A stretch of DNA of 59,562 bases, taken from contig NZ_JBJURJ010000030.1 in NCBI RefSeq assembly GCF_046098205.1, positions 1 through 59,562 of the forward strand, given 5' to 3'. Both the position numbers and the translations under genes were made by a program. This DNA is from Paenibacillus_AR mesotrionivorans. GTDB taxonomy: Bacteria; Bacillota; Bacilli; Paenibacillales; NBRC-103111. Under the pieces are notes generated by a model. It was not told where the DNA came from. It saw only the letters and a list, made by a program, of their open reading frames with translations, and did no database searches. Shown in pieces: positions 17,474-25,298 of the stretch. How positions within the stretch are numbered: the first letter of the stretch is position 1; each line of letters starts with the position of its first letter.

Positions 17474-18610
17474 TTATTCGAACACGCTCTGCGGAATGGT
17501 AAACTCCGGGAAACCGGCGGCGTAGGCCGTATATTCATAGGGTTCAAAATAGATAACAATATCGTTATTGCGCAGGAAGAACGGCTGGTTTTCGGAAATG
17601 GATTCGAAGGGGGCCAGCACCATATCCTGCTTGGTGAACTCCTCCTTCACCAGCTTATTGATCACCGCCGCGTAATCCGGGTTATTGCCCGCCGTCTGCT
17701 GCAGCGTCAGGGTGTCTCCCGTAGCCAGATCGAAGGTTAACGGCACCCGGGCGGGCATACCGTGGGCGCCACCGGTATACAGGTAGGATTGCAGATACAG
17801 GCTCAGCTTACCGCCGCTGTTCTGGGTGATGAAATAATGGACGGTGTAACCGTTGGGGACGCTCCTGCCGCTGTCGCCTGCTTTCTCCAGATCCTTGCGG
17901 GAAGCTTCGGCGATGCGGTTTACCTCCGCCTGAATAGTGCCGTTAATTTTATCCTGGACTGCAGTGTCTGCCAATCCATTCACTTGCGGATATTGAAGCT
18001 TAAACTCCAGCTTGTCGGTGGTTTCATCGATAACCCCTGTGGTGAGGGTCAGCGGGTTAAGAGACAAGGGAGTTAGTGTTGTTACACCATTTGTCCCATC
18101 CGTGACGGAGGTATAGCCGAAGGTGTCCAGAAAAAACCCGCTTGGCAGATAGGTGGTGCCGTCGACCAGCAGCGGCTCCGTTCCGTATATGGTTTGACCG
18201 TTGACGGTGTAGGGCTGCGGATCGCCTGTTTTGGTGCTGAGCGTGGCATTGCGTCCGGTGATGGTGGAGATGCTGTTCTGCGGGTCCCAGGCTACCTCAA
18301 GACCCAGCTTTTCGCTAAGAGCGCGAATGGCCACGTAGGTGGTTTCTGCATTGGGGGAAACTGCGCCGGGAATGGATTCCTGCCGGCCGTTTATGTCCAT
18401 GAGGAAGTCTTTGAACGTTGGTGTTTTCGCTGCCTCCTGCGGAGTTTCCGCGGCATAGACGGAAGCTTCGGCGCGTGCAGCCGGAACGGCAGTCGGCAGC
18501 AATGCGCTGCCCGCCAGCAATACGGCGGCAAGGGGCAGGATGATAAACCGTCCGGCCTGTGGCCGCCGGGAGGAGGGAGTGGCGTCTGTGTGATAGGGAA
18601 CGTGTTTCAT
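17474..18610 (-). CDS. Secreted protein with copper-amine-oxidase-N (stalk) and DUF4163/DUF3298 domains
   Basis: This 378-aa protein has an N-terminal signal or anchor segment (~20-47). A short stalk domain (~65-185: TTYVAIRALSEKLGLEVAWD, GTTYLPSGFFLDTFGY) is of the type common on Paenibacillus surface proteins. A C-terminal DUF4163/DUF3298 module (~195-375: YTGGAHGMPARVPLTFDL, ending PYEYTAYAAGFPEFTIP) is similar to the extracellular part of anti-sigma factor RsiV. No sigma-factor gene is adjacent. AAGGAG is 10 bp before ATG. It probably acts at the cell surface, and the ligand is unknown. It has its own terminator, so it is separate from the cellulase operon. Confidence 0.8.
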   Translation of the reverse strand: MKHVPYHTDATPSSRRPQAGRFIILPLAAVLLAGSALLPTAVPAARAEASVYAAETPQEAAKTPTFKDFLMDINGRQESIPGAVSPNAETTYVAIRALSEKLGLEVAWDPQNSISTITGRNATLSTKTGDPQPYTVNGQTIYGTEPLLVDGTTYLPSGFFLDTFGYTSVTDGTNGVTTLTPLSLNPLTLTTGVIDETTDKLEFKLQYPQVNGLADTAVQDKINGTIQAEVNRIAEASRKDLEKAGDSGRSVPNGYTVHYFITQNSGGKLSLYLQSYLYTGGAHGMPARVPLTFDLATGDTLTLQQTAGNNPDYAAVINKLVKEEFTKQDMVLAPFESISENQPFFLRNNDIVIYFEPYEYTAYAAGFPEFTIPQSVFE

Positions 18611-18779
18611 AAAATCTCAGCTCCTTTTGTGCCAGAATTTGTGTCAGAGATCATGAATATATACCCGTCTTTCCGGTTGGCTCAATCAATAAATAGACGT
18701 CAGCTTGGGGGAAATGGTTTAAATAGGTGGTAAGGGGAAGAGTAAATTGTGGAGACTAGCACAAGAATTAACTTCTGAT

Positions 18780-18812
18780 TTAGTACTAGGTCTTAATACA
18801 AAGTGCTATAAT
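18780..18812 (+). promoter_or_regulatory. FapR-like operator and -10 box upstream of fabH
   Basis: TTAGTACTAGGTCTTAA (18780-18796) matches the FapR dyad TTAGTAC-N3-GTACTAA at all but two arm positions. It covers the -35 region of a TATAAT -10 box at 18807-18812. FapR represses fab genes until malonyl-CoA binds it. Confidence 0.75.
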
Positions 18813-18861
18813 GGTCGTAACAGCTCTAATGCGGGGCAAAAAAACGGGAGGGACTTTGATT

Positions 18862-19860
18862 ATGCTATATTCCAAATCGAAAATTACAGCTTTGGGAGCG
18901 TATGTGCCGGAACGGATTTTGGGCAATGCCGATCTGGAAAAAATGGTGGATACCAATGACGAGTGGATTGTACAGCGTACAGGCATGAGAGAACGGCGTA
19001 TAGCTGCCGAAGGGGAATTTTCCTCTGATTTGGCCGTTAAGGCGGTGGAGGACCTGGTTCGCCGTTATGGGGTTTCGGTGACGGATGCGGACATGATTCT
19101 GGTGGCTACCAGCACGCCGGATTATACCTGCCCCAGTACCGCCTCCCGGGTGCAGGCTGGACTTGGCATTGCCCATGCCGGGGCGATGGACATCAACGCC
19201 GCCTGTGCGGGATTTGTATACGGCCTGCAGTTGGCCGAGGGGCTGGTGACCAGCGGGATGTACCGCAAGGTGCTGGTAGTTGGTGCGGAGACATTGTCCA
19301 AAATCACCGATTATACGGACCGCTCCACCTGCATTCTGTTCGGGGATGGCGCCGGTGCCGTTCTGGTGGAGCGGGCGGAGGGGGAAGGGGATTTTGCGGC
19401 AGCATTGTCCGGGACCTTAGGAGAGGGGGGCATCCATGTGTACGGCAGCGGGCTGTCCTCGGAGCTGATGGGTGTGGCTTTAACGGGCGACGGATGTTTG
19501 GTGCAAAACGGCAGAGAGGTGTACAAGTGGGCGGTGCGGACGGTACCGGAGCAGCTGAAGGTGCTGCTGGACCGGGCCGGATGGGAAGCGGCGGATGTGG
19601 ATTGGTTCGTGCCTCACAGCGCCAACCTGCGGATGATCGAGGCGATATGCGAACGCGGCCCCGTGCCCATGGAGCATACGCTGAGCAGCGTGGAGTTCCG
19701 GGGGAATACCTCGGCGGCGTCCATTCCCTTGGCGCTGCAGCTTGCGCTGGACGAAGGGAAGCTGAAGCCGGGCCAGCGGCTGGCACTGCTGGGTTTTGGA
19801 GGGGGACTGACCTATGCGGGCGTGGCTCTGCGGTGGGGAGCTGAGAATGGAAAGGGATAA
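18862..19860 (+). CDS. fabH: Beta-ketoacyl-ACP synthase III
   Basis: This 332-aa cytosolic enzyme starts type II fatty-acid synthesis by condensing an acyl-CoA primer with malonyl-ACP. The catalytic triad is visible: Cys115 in NAACAGF, His252 in PHSANLRM and Asn282 in GNTSAAS. The ATG at 18862 follows GGGAGGGACT; the ORF continues 17 codons further upstream to the -10 box, so the longer start is rejected. It stands alone without fabF, which suggests a second, FabHB-like copy or a monocistronic fabH. Branched or straight primer preference cannot be read from sequence. Confidence 0.92.
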   Translation: MLYSKSKITALGAYVPERILGNADLEKMVDTNDEWIVQRTGMRERRIAAEGEFSSDLAVKAVEDLVRRYGVSVTDADMILVATSTPDYTCPSTASRVQAGLGIAHAGAMDINAACAGFVYGLQLAEGLVTSGMYRKVLVVGAETLSKITDYTDRSTCILFGDGAGAVLVERAEGEGDFAAALSGTLGEGGIHVYGSGLSSELMGVALTGDGCLVQNGREVYKWAVRTVPEQLKVLLDRAGWEAADVDWFVPHSANLRMIEAICERGPVPMEHTLSSVEFRGNTSAASIPLALQLALDEGKLKPGQRLALLGFGGGLTYAGVALRWGAENGKG

Positions 19861-19904
19861 ACCGGGGAAGGAGCAAGATGAGCTGTTTCGGGGAAATGTG
19901 CCAC

Positions 19905-20115
19905 GAGAGTAAGGGAGGGGGAGCGTGTAGAGTTGGAGTGGTAGGGGGCAGGAGTGGTAGGGGTGCAGGAGCGGTTGAGTTGGGGGGAGAGGGGGCAGCA
20001 GTGGTAAGGGGGCAGGAGTGGTAGGAGCGGTAGGGGTAGCATGTAGAGTTGGAGTGGCTAGAGTAGCGTGTAGAGTTGGAGGGACAGGAGGTAAGAGCGG
20101 TAGGAGTGTCGGCAG
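19905..20115. repeat. Purine-rich low-complexity repeat after fabH
   Basis: About 210 bp is almost only G/A/T on the + strand, made of GGAGTGGTAGGGG and GTAGAGTTGGAG words. The latter recurs three times, near 19925, 20042 and 20070. No coding or terminator signal is visible. Replication slippage may have produced it. Confidence 0.75.
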
Positions 20116-20149
20116 TTATAGCTGAAAAATCGTGTTTATCAGCCGCTGG

Positions 20150-20300
20150 CAGGCCATTTTAGGGGATTGTACTCGGTTTTTCGAGTATAAAGTGGTCTGT
20201 ACACTGGATTTCCTGAAATTGTATATGAAATTTCGAGTTTAATGGCCCGAATAGGGGAGTTTTCGAAAATTATGCTCGGTTTTTCATATACAACGGGCCG
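20150..20300. repeat. Diverged CTCGGTTTTTC repeat units
   Basis: CTCGGTTTTTC occurs near 20169 and 20275, each followed by a related ATA-rich tail (GAGTATAAA, CATATACAA). Between them lie ATTGTATATGAAATTTCGAG and GAAAATTATG, partial inverted copies. The pattern fits a short intergenic repeat family. Confidence 0.5.
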
Positions 20301-20390
20301 GAAGCGGCAAAGAAAAGGGCGCGAAGCGGGCAAGGCAAAGAGTGGGAAGCGGCAAGGCAAAGAGCGGGAAGCGGACAAGGCAAAGAGCGG
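20301..20390. repeat. 22-23-bp tandem repeat, four units
   Basis: Units starting at 20301, 20323, 20346 and 20368 share GAAGCGG-CAAGGCAAAGAGCGG. It lies directly downstream of the minus-strand kinase gene. Confidence 0.8.
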
Positions 20391-20410
20391 GCATCCATCA
20401 GACGCCCGCT
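20386..20410 (-). terminator. Weak terminator-like hairpin after the murK-like gene
   Basis: AGCGGGC and GCCCGCT form a 7-bp stem 8 bp beyond the stop codon. On the minus strand it is followed by a pyrimidine-rich stretch but no clean T-run. Confidence 0.4.
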
Positions 20411-20417
20411 GCTGTGT

Positions 20418-21392
20418 TTACTGTGGCGCAGCTTCCGCCGCAGACAGCTCCAGCGCCATAGCGGCAGCACCGGCAGCTGCATGGAGCCGGGGCAGCACAA
20501 GCCGCATCCGCGGCAGGGCCGCTGCCAGCTGCAGGTCGAAGGCGCTTCGCACATAGGGGTTGCGGAGCAGCACGCTGCCTGACAGGGTTAACGGCCCAGC
20601 CTGCAGGCCCAAGCGGTCCGCCAGCGCGGCCACCAGCTCCACCAATGCGGCGGCGCTTGCTTCGGCGATGGCCAATGCGGCTGCATCGCTCAGGTTGCAG
20701 GCCTCCTCCAGGATTGGGGCGAGGGCGGCGATTTCTTTTTTTCCTGTAGCCGGGCCATAGGTGAAGCCGACGATTTCACCCGGGCCGGCAAGCTGATGCC
20801 GCTCCTGAAGCAGGCGGCTGATGACCGTAGGCGGCTCCCGGCCGTCCCAGGCCCGAACCGCTGCGCTGAGCAGCCGGCGGCCGATGCTGTAGGCACTGCC
20901 CTCATCGTCGATGAGGTGGCCGAAGCCTCCGGCCCGGCCGGTTTCTCCGGCGGCGCTGCAGCCAAAACAGACGGACCCGGTGCCGGCGATGAGCAGCATC
21001 CCCGGCCCGCCGCCGAAGGCCCCGTGCAGCGCAGCCTCGTGGTCCCCGATAATACGCAGGGGACCGGTATAACCATGGCTGCGGACAGCGGCGGTGAGGC
21101 GGCCCGGGATGGCCGGGTTGCTGATGCCGGCAGCACCAATGACCATGTGGCGGATGTGCCTCAGGCCTCCGCAGACAGCAGCAAGCTCCGCGTAAATGCT
21201 GTGCAGCGCCTGCTCCACATCGGCCTCCTTCCGGCCGTTGTAGTTGATACCGTCGGCGGTAAACTCGCGGACGATCCTGCCTCCCGCATCCATGACGGTA
21301 ACGGTGGTTTTGGTGCCGCCCCCGTCCAGACCCACGGCAAATCCCGGAGCGTCGTTGTTCAACCGGCGGCTGTTTTCTTGGCTGTAGTCCAT
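20418..21392 (-). CDS. BadF/BadG-type amino-sugar kinase (MurK-like MurNAc/GlcNAc kinase)
   Basis: This 324-aa kinase of the ASKHA fold has a phosphate loop AVGLDGGGTKTTVTV (residues ~19-33), a second loop IAGTGSVCFG and an adenosine motif LSGSVLLRN. BadF/BadG family members include clostridial MurK, which phosphorylates MurNAc and GlcNAc at O6. Lying in one operon with namZ, near murQ and a non-PTS importer, it would provide the MurNAc-6-P that MurQ needs. That role is inferred from context; GlcNAc kinase is the main alternative. The start at 21392 (MDYSQEN) avoids overlap with namZ. It is the last gene of a four-gene operon. Confidence 0.8.
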   Translation of the reverse strand: MDYSQENSRRLNNDAPGFAVGLDGGGTKTTVTVMDAGGRIVREFTADGINYNGRKEADVEQALHSIYAELAAVCGGLRHIRHMVIGAAGISNPAIPGRLTAAVRSHGYTGPLRIIGDHEAALHGAFGGGPGMLLIAGTGSVCFGCSAAGETGRAGGFGHLIDDEGSAYSIGRRLLSAAVRAWDGREPPTVISRLLQERHQLAGPGEIVGFTYGPATGKKEIAALAPILEEACNLSDAAALAIAEASAAALVELVAALADRLGLQAGPLTLSGSVLLRNPYVRSAFDLQLAAALPRMRLVLPRLHAAAGAAAMALELSAAEAAPQ

Positions 21393-21441
21393 GCTTTCAC
21401 CCTCTGCTTCTTTATAACTGGGGCGGCTCCCCCAATGATAC

Positions 21442-22593
21442 TCACCTGTATATATGATAGCTTGCTTTTTCCCCGGCAAAAGCCGCGCTTTCCTCCTGCA
21501 GCTGCCCGAGCAGCTCCTCTACCGGTAAAGTCCCTTCGCGGAGCGTACTGTCCCCCCACAGAAGATCTATAAAGGGCCGCCCGCCTTCACGGAACGGCTC
21601 CAAAAAGGCAAACTCCTGCCAGTTCCGCCGCAGGGTATCGATCAGCCGGACGCCTGTTTCCACAGGCTGCACGGCACGAACGTCGGTGACATGCAGCTGC
21701 ACTCCGTGGCAAAGCTCTCCTTGATGCTTGGAAAAGGTGGGTTTGAAGTGGGCAGGCCGGAAACGGACACCCGGCAGCTGGAGCCGGTTCATTTCCGAAG
21801 CCAGCCGGTCTGCATCCAGATAAGGCGCCCCGATCAGCTCGAAGGGAAGCGGCGTGCCTCTGCCTTCGGACAGGTTGGTGCCTTCAATCAGGCAGGTCCC
21901 CGGATAAAGTGCCGTTGTCCCAAACCGCGGAAGCCCCATAGAGGGCGGAACCCACAAATTCCCCGTATCGGGAAATAACATGTGCCGGGACCAGCCCTTC
22001 ATGGGCACCACGTGCAGCTCCGCTTCGAGGCCCAATTGGTCATTGGCCATCAATGCCAGCTCTCCCACAGTCAGACCGTAGCGGATGGCAAGACCGGGAT
22101 AATTGCCAACGAAGGATTGAAATCCCTCCCGCAGCCGGTTCCCCTCCACCACAGCTCCACCCAGCGGATTAGGACGGTCCAGCACCACAAAGGCCTTGCC
22201 CGAACGGGCGCAATCCTCCAGCGCATACAGCATGGTGTAGATGAAGGTGTAGAAGCGAGCGCCGGCATCTTGAATATCATAGACTACCAGATCCACTTGG
22301 TCCAGCATCTCCGGAGTCAGCCGTTTGGAATCCTGACGGTACAGGCTGTAGACGGGGACTCCGGTGCGTTCATCCCGGTAATTGTCCACCAGGCTGCCTG
22401 CCGCCTGATCTCCCCTGACCCCATGCTCCGGGGAAAACAGCGCCGCCAGATGGAACTGCTCAAACAGCACATCCACGGTGGAGACAAAATCCCGGGTCAA
22501 CCCGGTGGGGGCGGTAATCAGCCCCAGCCGTTTGCCTTTTAGGAGATGCGCGAAGTCCTGCAGATTTTCCACGCCGTATTGCACCATGCTCAT
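21442..22593 (-). CDS. namZ: Exo-beta-N-acetylmuramidase (DUF1343, GH171-type)
   Basis: This 383-aa protein matches the DUF1343/NamZ family from its first domain (GKRLGLITAPTG; SPEHGVRGDQAAG, carrying the conserved Glu-His near residues 56-57) to its last (LIEGTNLSEGRGTPLPFELIGAP). NamZ cleaves non-reducing-end MurNAc from peptidoglycan fragments. The Bacillus subtilis enzyme (YbbC) is exported, but here the N-terminus MSMVQYGVENLQDF has no signal peptide, so it should act in the cytosol. It starts 1 bp after the PIG-L stop, with GGGGGAG in front. It works with NagZ, MurK and MurQ. Confidence 0.9.
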   Translation of the reverse strand: MSMVQYGVENLQDFAHLLKGKRLGLITAPTGLTRDFVSTVDVLFEQFHLAALFSPEHGVRGDQAAGSLVDNYRDERTGVPVYSLYRQDSKRLTPEMLDQVDLVVYDIQDAGARFYTFIYTMLYALEDCARSGKAFVVLDRPNPLGGAVVEGNRLREGFQSFVGNYPGLAIRYGLTVGELALMANDQLGLEAELHVVPMKGWSRHMLFPDTGNLWVPPSMGLPRFGTTALYPGTCLIEGTNLSEGRGTPLPFELIGAPYLDADRLASEMNRLQLPGVRFRPAHFKPTFSKHQGELCHGVQLHVTDVRAVQPVETGVRLIDTLRRNWQEFAFLEPFREGGRPFIDLLWGDSTLREGTLPVEELLGQLQEESAAFAGEKASYHIYR

Positions 22594-22594
22594 G

Positions 22595-23320
22595 CTACAG
22601 CTCCCCCTGCCGCAGCCGGAGGGCCTCCTCGGGAATCATGAAGGTTTCCGCATACTGCTTGCGGGCCTCGATACCCCGGACTCTGGCCAGATGCTTGTAG
22701 TATTCCAGATAGGGGAAGGATTTGCTGCCTGTCACGAACCAATGCTGGGACACCGCCTCCACCCACAGCTCATATGCCTCCTGGTCAAAATCCACATACA
22801 CATAGGGCCGGTAATCCACGGCGTCCTCCCAGTTTTCCGCATAATACAGCTTGCCGGCGAAGGCGGCGGGCAGCTCACGCTGGAACGAAGCCAGCCCTGC
22901 AAAAAATCGGGCATCATTCACAATGCGGTGGGTGGTGCTGTGATCCTTGTGCATGCTGTTTTTGAAATGGGTGATGAGGATGGACGGCCGAACCCGCCGG
23001 ATCACATCACATACCTGTAGGCGTACCTCCATATTGTCCGGGAGCTCACCGTCGGCATAGTCCAGCACAATCGCTTCCCCGTTCAGCTTCTCCGCAAATG
23101 CCTCCGCCTCCCGGACCTTCTGCACCCGGTATTCCGCCATGTCCTGCCCGGCCGGCACCCCCCGTTCCCCCGCCGTCAGGGCCAGGGTAACAATCCGGTC
23201 TCCCTTCAATGCATGGCTGGCCAGCACCCCACCGGCGGTCAGCTCCATATCTCCTACATGGCCGCCGATGGCCAGAATGGTTTGCGGCTGTGTTTGGGCT
23301 TGAGATTGATTTTGCGTCAT
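22595..23320 (-). CDS. PIG-L/LmbE family deacetylase
   Basis: This 241-aa Rossmann-like zinc hydrolase has GGHVGDMELTAGG (residues ~19-31) in place of the usual AHPDDxxxxxG, keeping His21 and Asp24. The distal metal motif NSMHKDHSTTH follows near residue 128. The family removes N-acetyl groups from GlcNAc-type substrates. In this operon a deacetylase for an amino sugar, muropeptide saccharide or glycan is plausible, but the substrate is not shown. There is no signal peptide. AAAGGAG lies 12 bp before ATG. The P to V and D to G changes in the first motif are odd but recur in some family branches. Confidence 0.8.
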   Translation of the reverse strand: MTQNQSQAQTQPQTILAIGGHVGDMELTAGGVLASHALKGDRIVTLALTAGERGVPAGQDMAEYRVQKVREAEAFAEKLNGEAIVLDYADGELPDNMEVRLQVCDVIRRVRPSILITHFKNSMHKDHSTTHRIVNDARFFAGLASFQRELPAAFAGKLYYAENWEDAVDYRPYVYVDFDQEAYELWVEAVSQHWFVTGSKSFPYLEYYKHLARVRGIEARKQYAETFMIPEEALRLRQGEL

Positions 23321-23351
23321 GTCTAAAAACAGCTCCTTTCCATAGTCCGGA

Positions 23352-24359
23352 TTATGACTCTGCCAATACTTTTCTTAAGACACCAAACTGCTTGACCGTA
23401 CGGAACCCGGCTTTTTGGTAAATCCGCAGGGCAGGATTGGTTTCTCCTGTAAAAAGGGACATATATTCCGTTCCGATACCCCGGAAGGCATCACATAGCC
23501 GGAAGAAGAGTATAGAGCCAAGCCCCTTGCCCTCGTCCTCCGGATGAACCCCGATCCCTGCAAAATACCCCCGGCCGCTTAGCTCTCTGACCACCGGTCC
23601 GGCAAAACCAGCTGCCCTGCCCTGATGGGCCGCTACCAGGAAGGGGATGCTTTCCTCCGCACAGCGGGTTAATTCCTTTTCCCAGGCGGGGTTGCTTAAA
23701 GCGGCCAACATCCCGGTTAGTTCGGTGTGCCGTGCTCCGTCGAACCATTCAACCCGGTAACCCTGCGCCTCCGCCTGTTTTTCCTTCTCCAGAATGTCAG
23801 CCGGTATGCTGAATGGGCTTAGATCCAGATACATGCCGTTCTGCCGGGAGCGTTCCGTGTAACCATGCTCCAGGAGAAAACGGTTCAGCTCGCTGTCCAC
23901 AGGAATGCCGGGAGCGTTGTTATGCTCGTGGCCGGGAGTGTCCGGAATCAGCCAGGGCAGCCTCATCGGATTGAAAAAAAGCGCCTCCGCCTGTGTTTTG
24001 CCCAGGTCGCGGAAGCGCTGCTCCACGGCATCCAGCAAAACGGAGTAGTGGCGGTCGTCAGCAATATCTTCATCCAATAGAATAGTCGTCAAGTACCCCG
24101 CTTTGGCGCCCAAGGGCAGGTCAGCCCCGGTTACACCGCAGGCAAAACCTTTGATGGCGGACGCATCTGCTTCAACCAACAGGAAGGTGCAGGCCGGATC
24201 GAAATAAGGATTTTGCAGAATCAGCCGGCTGAAGGAGTCGGCGGTCATGGCCTTGTACCCGTCCTTCACCGCCGTGCGGTTCCATAGATCCACGGCGGCA
24301 TGCACGGTGGCTTGCTGTGCATTCGTTTGCCAGGTGGCGAGTGTGAGCTGTTTATGCAT
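23352..24359 (-). CDS. Two-domain GNAT acetyltransferase
   Basis: This 335-aa protein appears to hold two GNAT folds. The first is at ~1-165. The second, at ~190-330, has the acetyl-CoA loop GVHPEDEGKGLGSILF and a NPALRIYQKAGF C-terminal motif. GNAT enzymes move acetyl from acetyl-CoA to amines. It leads the GNAT-PIG-L-namZ-kinase operon, 31 bp ahead of PIG-L. An acetylase and a deacetylase side by side suggest that an amino sugar is re- or de-acetylated, which is inference. No convincing promoter is visible upstream, where the repeat-filled gap begins. Confidence 0.8.
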   Translation of the reverse strand: MHKQLTLATWQTNAQQATVHAAVDLWNRTAVKDGYKAMTADSFSRLILQNPYFDPACTFLLVEADASAIKGFACGVTGADLPLGAKAGYLTTILLDEDIADDRHYSVLLDAVEQRFRDLGKTQAEALFFNPMRLPWLIPDTPGHEHNNAPGIPVDSELNRFLLEHGYTERSRQNGMYLDLSPFSIPADILEKEKQAEAQGYRVEWFDGARHTELTGMLAALSNPAWEKELTRCAEESIPFLVAAHQGRAAGFAGPVVRELSGRGYFAGIGVHPEDEGKGLGSILFFRLCDAFRGIGTEYMSLFTGETNPALRIYQKAGFRTVKQFGVLRKVLAES

Positions 24360-24524
24360 AAAAGGGCATCCTTTCTTTGGAAAAGATACATGCGCCTCCC
24401 AACCGCTCGGTTGCGGGGAAACGCGGCTGGCTAAGGGAACTGAGAAGCGCTTAGCCGCTGAAAACCGCCGGATTGCCGGGCTAACGGAACTCAGAGGCGC
24501 TTAGGTGGGAAAATGGGCTCTTCC

Positions 24525-24862
24525 GAGTAAAATTAGGCCTGTAAGAGTCGCTGAGTTCCGTTAAAATGCAAAGTTACTCCAAAAAGCGCCTGTAAGAGCC
24601 GCTGAGCTCCGTTAAAAAGTAAAGTTAGCTAATAAAGTCTTGTGAGCTGCAGAGTTTCGTTGAATAGTAAAGTTAATCCTGGAGCGCCGGTAAGAGTTGC
24701 ATAGCTCCGTTAAGCAAAGTTAGCTAGTAAGGCTGCGAGAGCTGCATAGTTTCGTTGAAAAGTAAAGTTAGTCCAAAAACGTCTGTAAGAGTAGCAGAAT
24801 TCCGTTAAAGCAGAGTTAGTCCTAGTACGCCGGTAAGAGTAGCATAGCTCCGTTAGCCGTCG
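24525..24862. repeat. ~49-bp degenerate tandem repeat, seven units
   Basis: Seven units each run from GTAAAGTTAGT through GTAAGAG-GC(A/T)GAG to (T/C)TCCGTTA. The terminal octamers start at 24556, 24607, 24655, 24705, 24750, 24800 and 24848 (spacing 45-51 bp). Some units carry TTTCGTTG instead. There is no ORF. All parts vary alike, so it is not a CRISPR array. Confidence 0.85.
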
Positions 24863-25298
24863 CGGGTGAGTTGCCCAAGGGGGAGATGCTAGTTTTGGTG
24901 CGACATACCGGCAAGGATTGTACGATAGTGCCGCCCCCGTACGCTTACATGTACCCCGTACGCTTACCCGGCTGATTCACTTCCGGTGCCCGATGAGCCA
25001 TGGGCCATTCTAACGGAAGTGAGAGCCCCTATTTGGGCAAAAACGGGGGTTGCCGAAATCTAACGGAAGCAGGAGCCCTTATTAGGCCGCGAACAGGCCG
25101 CCAACCGGCAAAATGCTGCAAGTAGCGGCGCTGGCCGCCGTTAGAGTTTGCCGAAGGCGATTTTCGGGCAAATAGCGGCTGTAGCTTCCGTTAGCGTGTC
25201 AGGGGCCCATAAGACAGATTTGCTGTGGCTGCGGTTAGCGCGTCGGGAGCCCAAAGGCAGAGCGGCTGCAGCTAGCGCTTCAGGGTCCATGGCTGCGG
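24863..25298. repeat. Intergenic TAACGGAA-family repeats
   Basis: Further degenerate units include TCTAACGGAAG..AGAGCCC twice near 25010-25080, then GCGGTTAGCGCG-type copies to 25300. Two copies of CCGTACGCTTAC lie near 24937 and 24957. The gap of ~940 bp from 24360 holds no gene I can support. Confidence 0.7.

Noticed and set aside
24525..24862. Possible CRISPR array
   Set aside because: Units are degenerate along their whole length with no constant repeat and unique spacer, and no cas genes are nearby.
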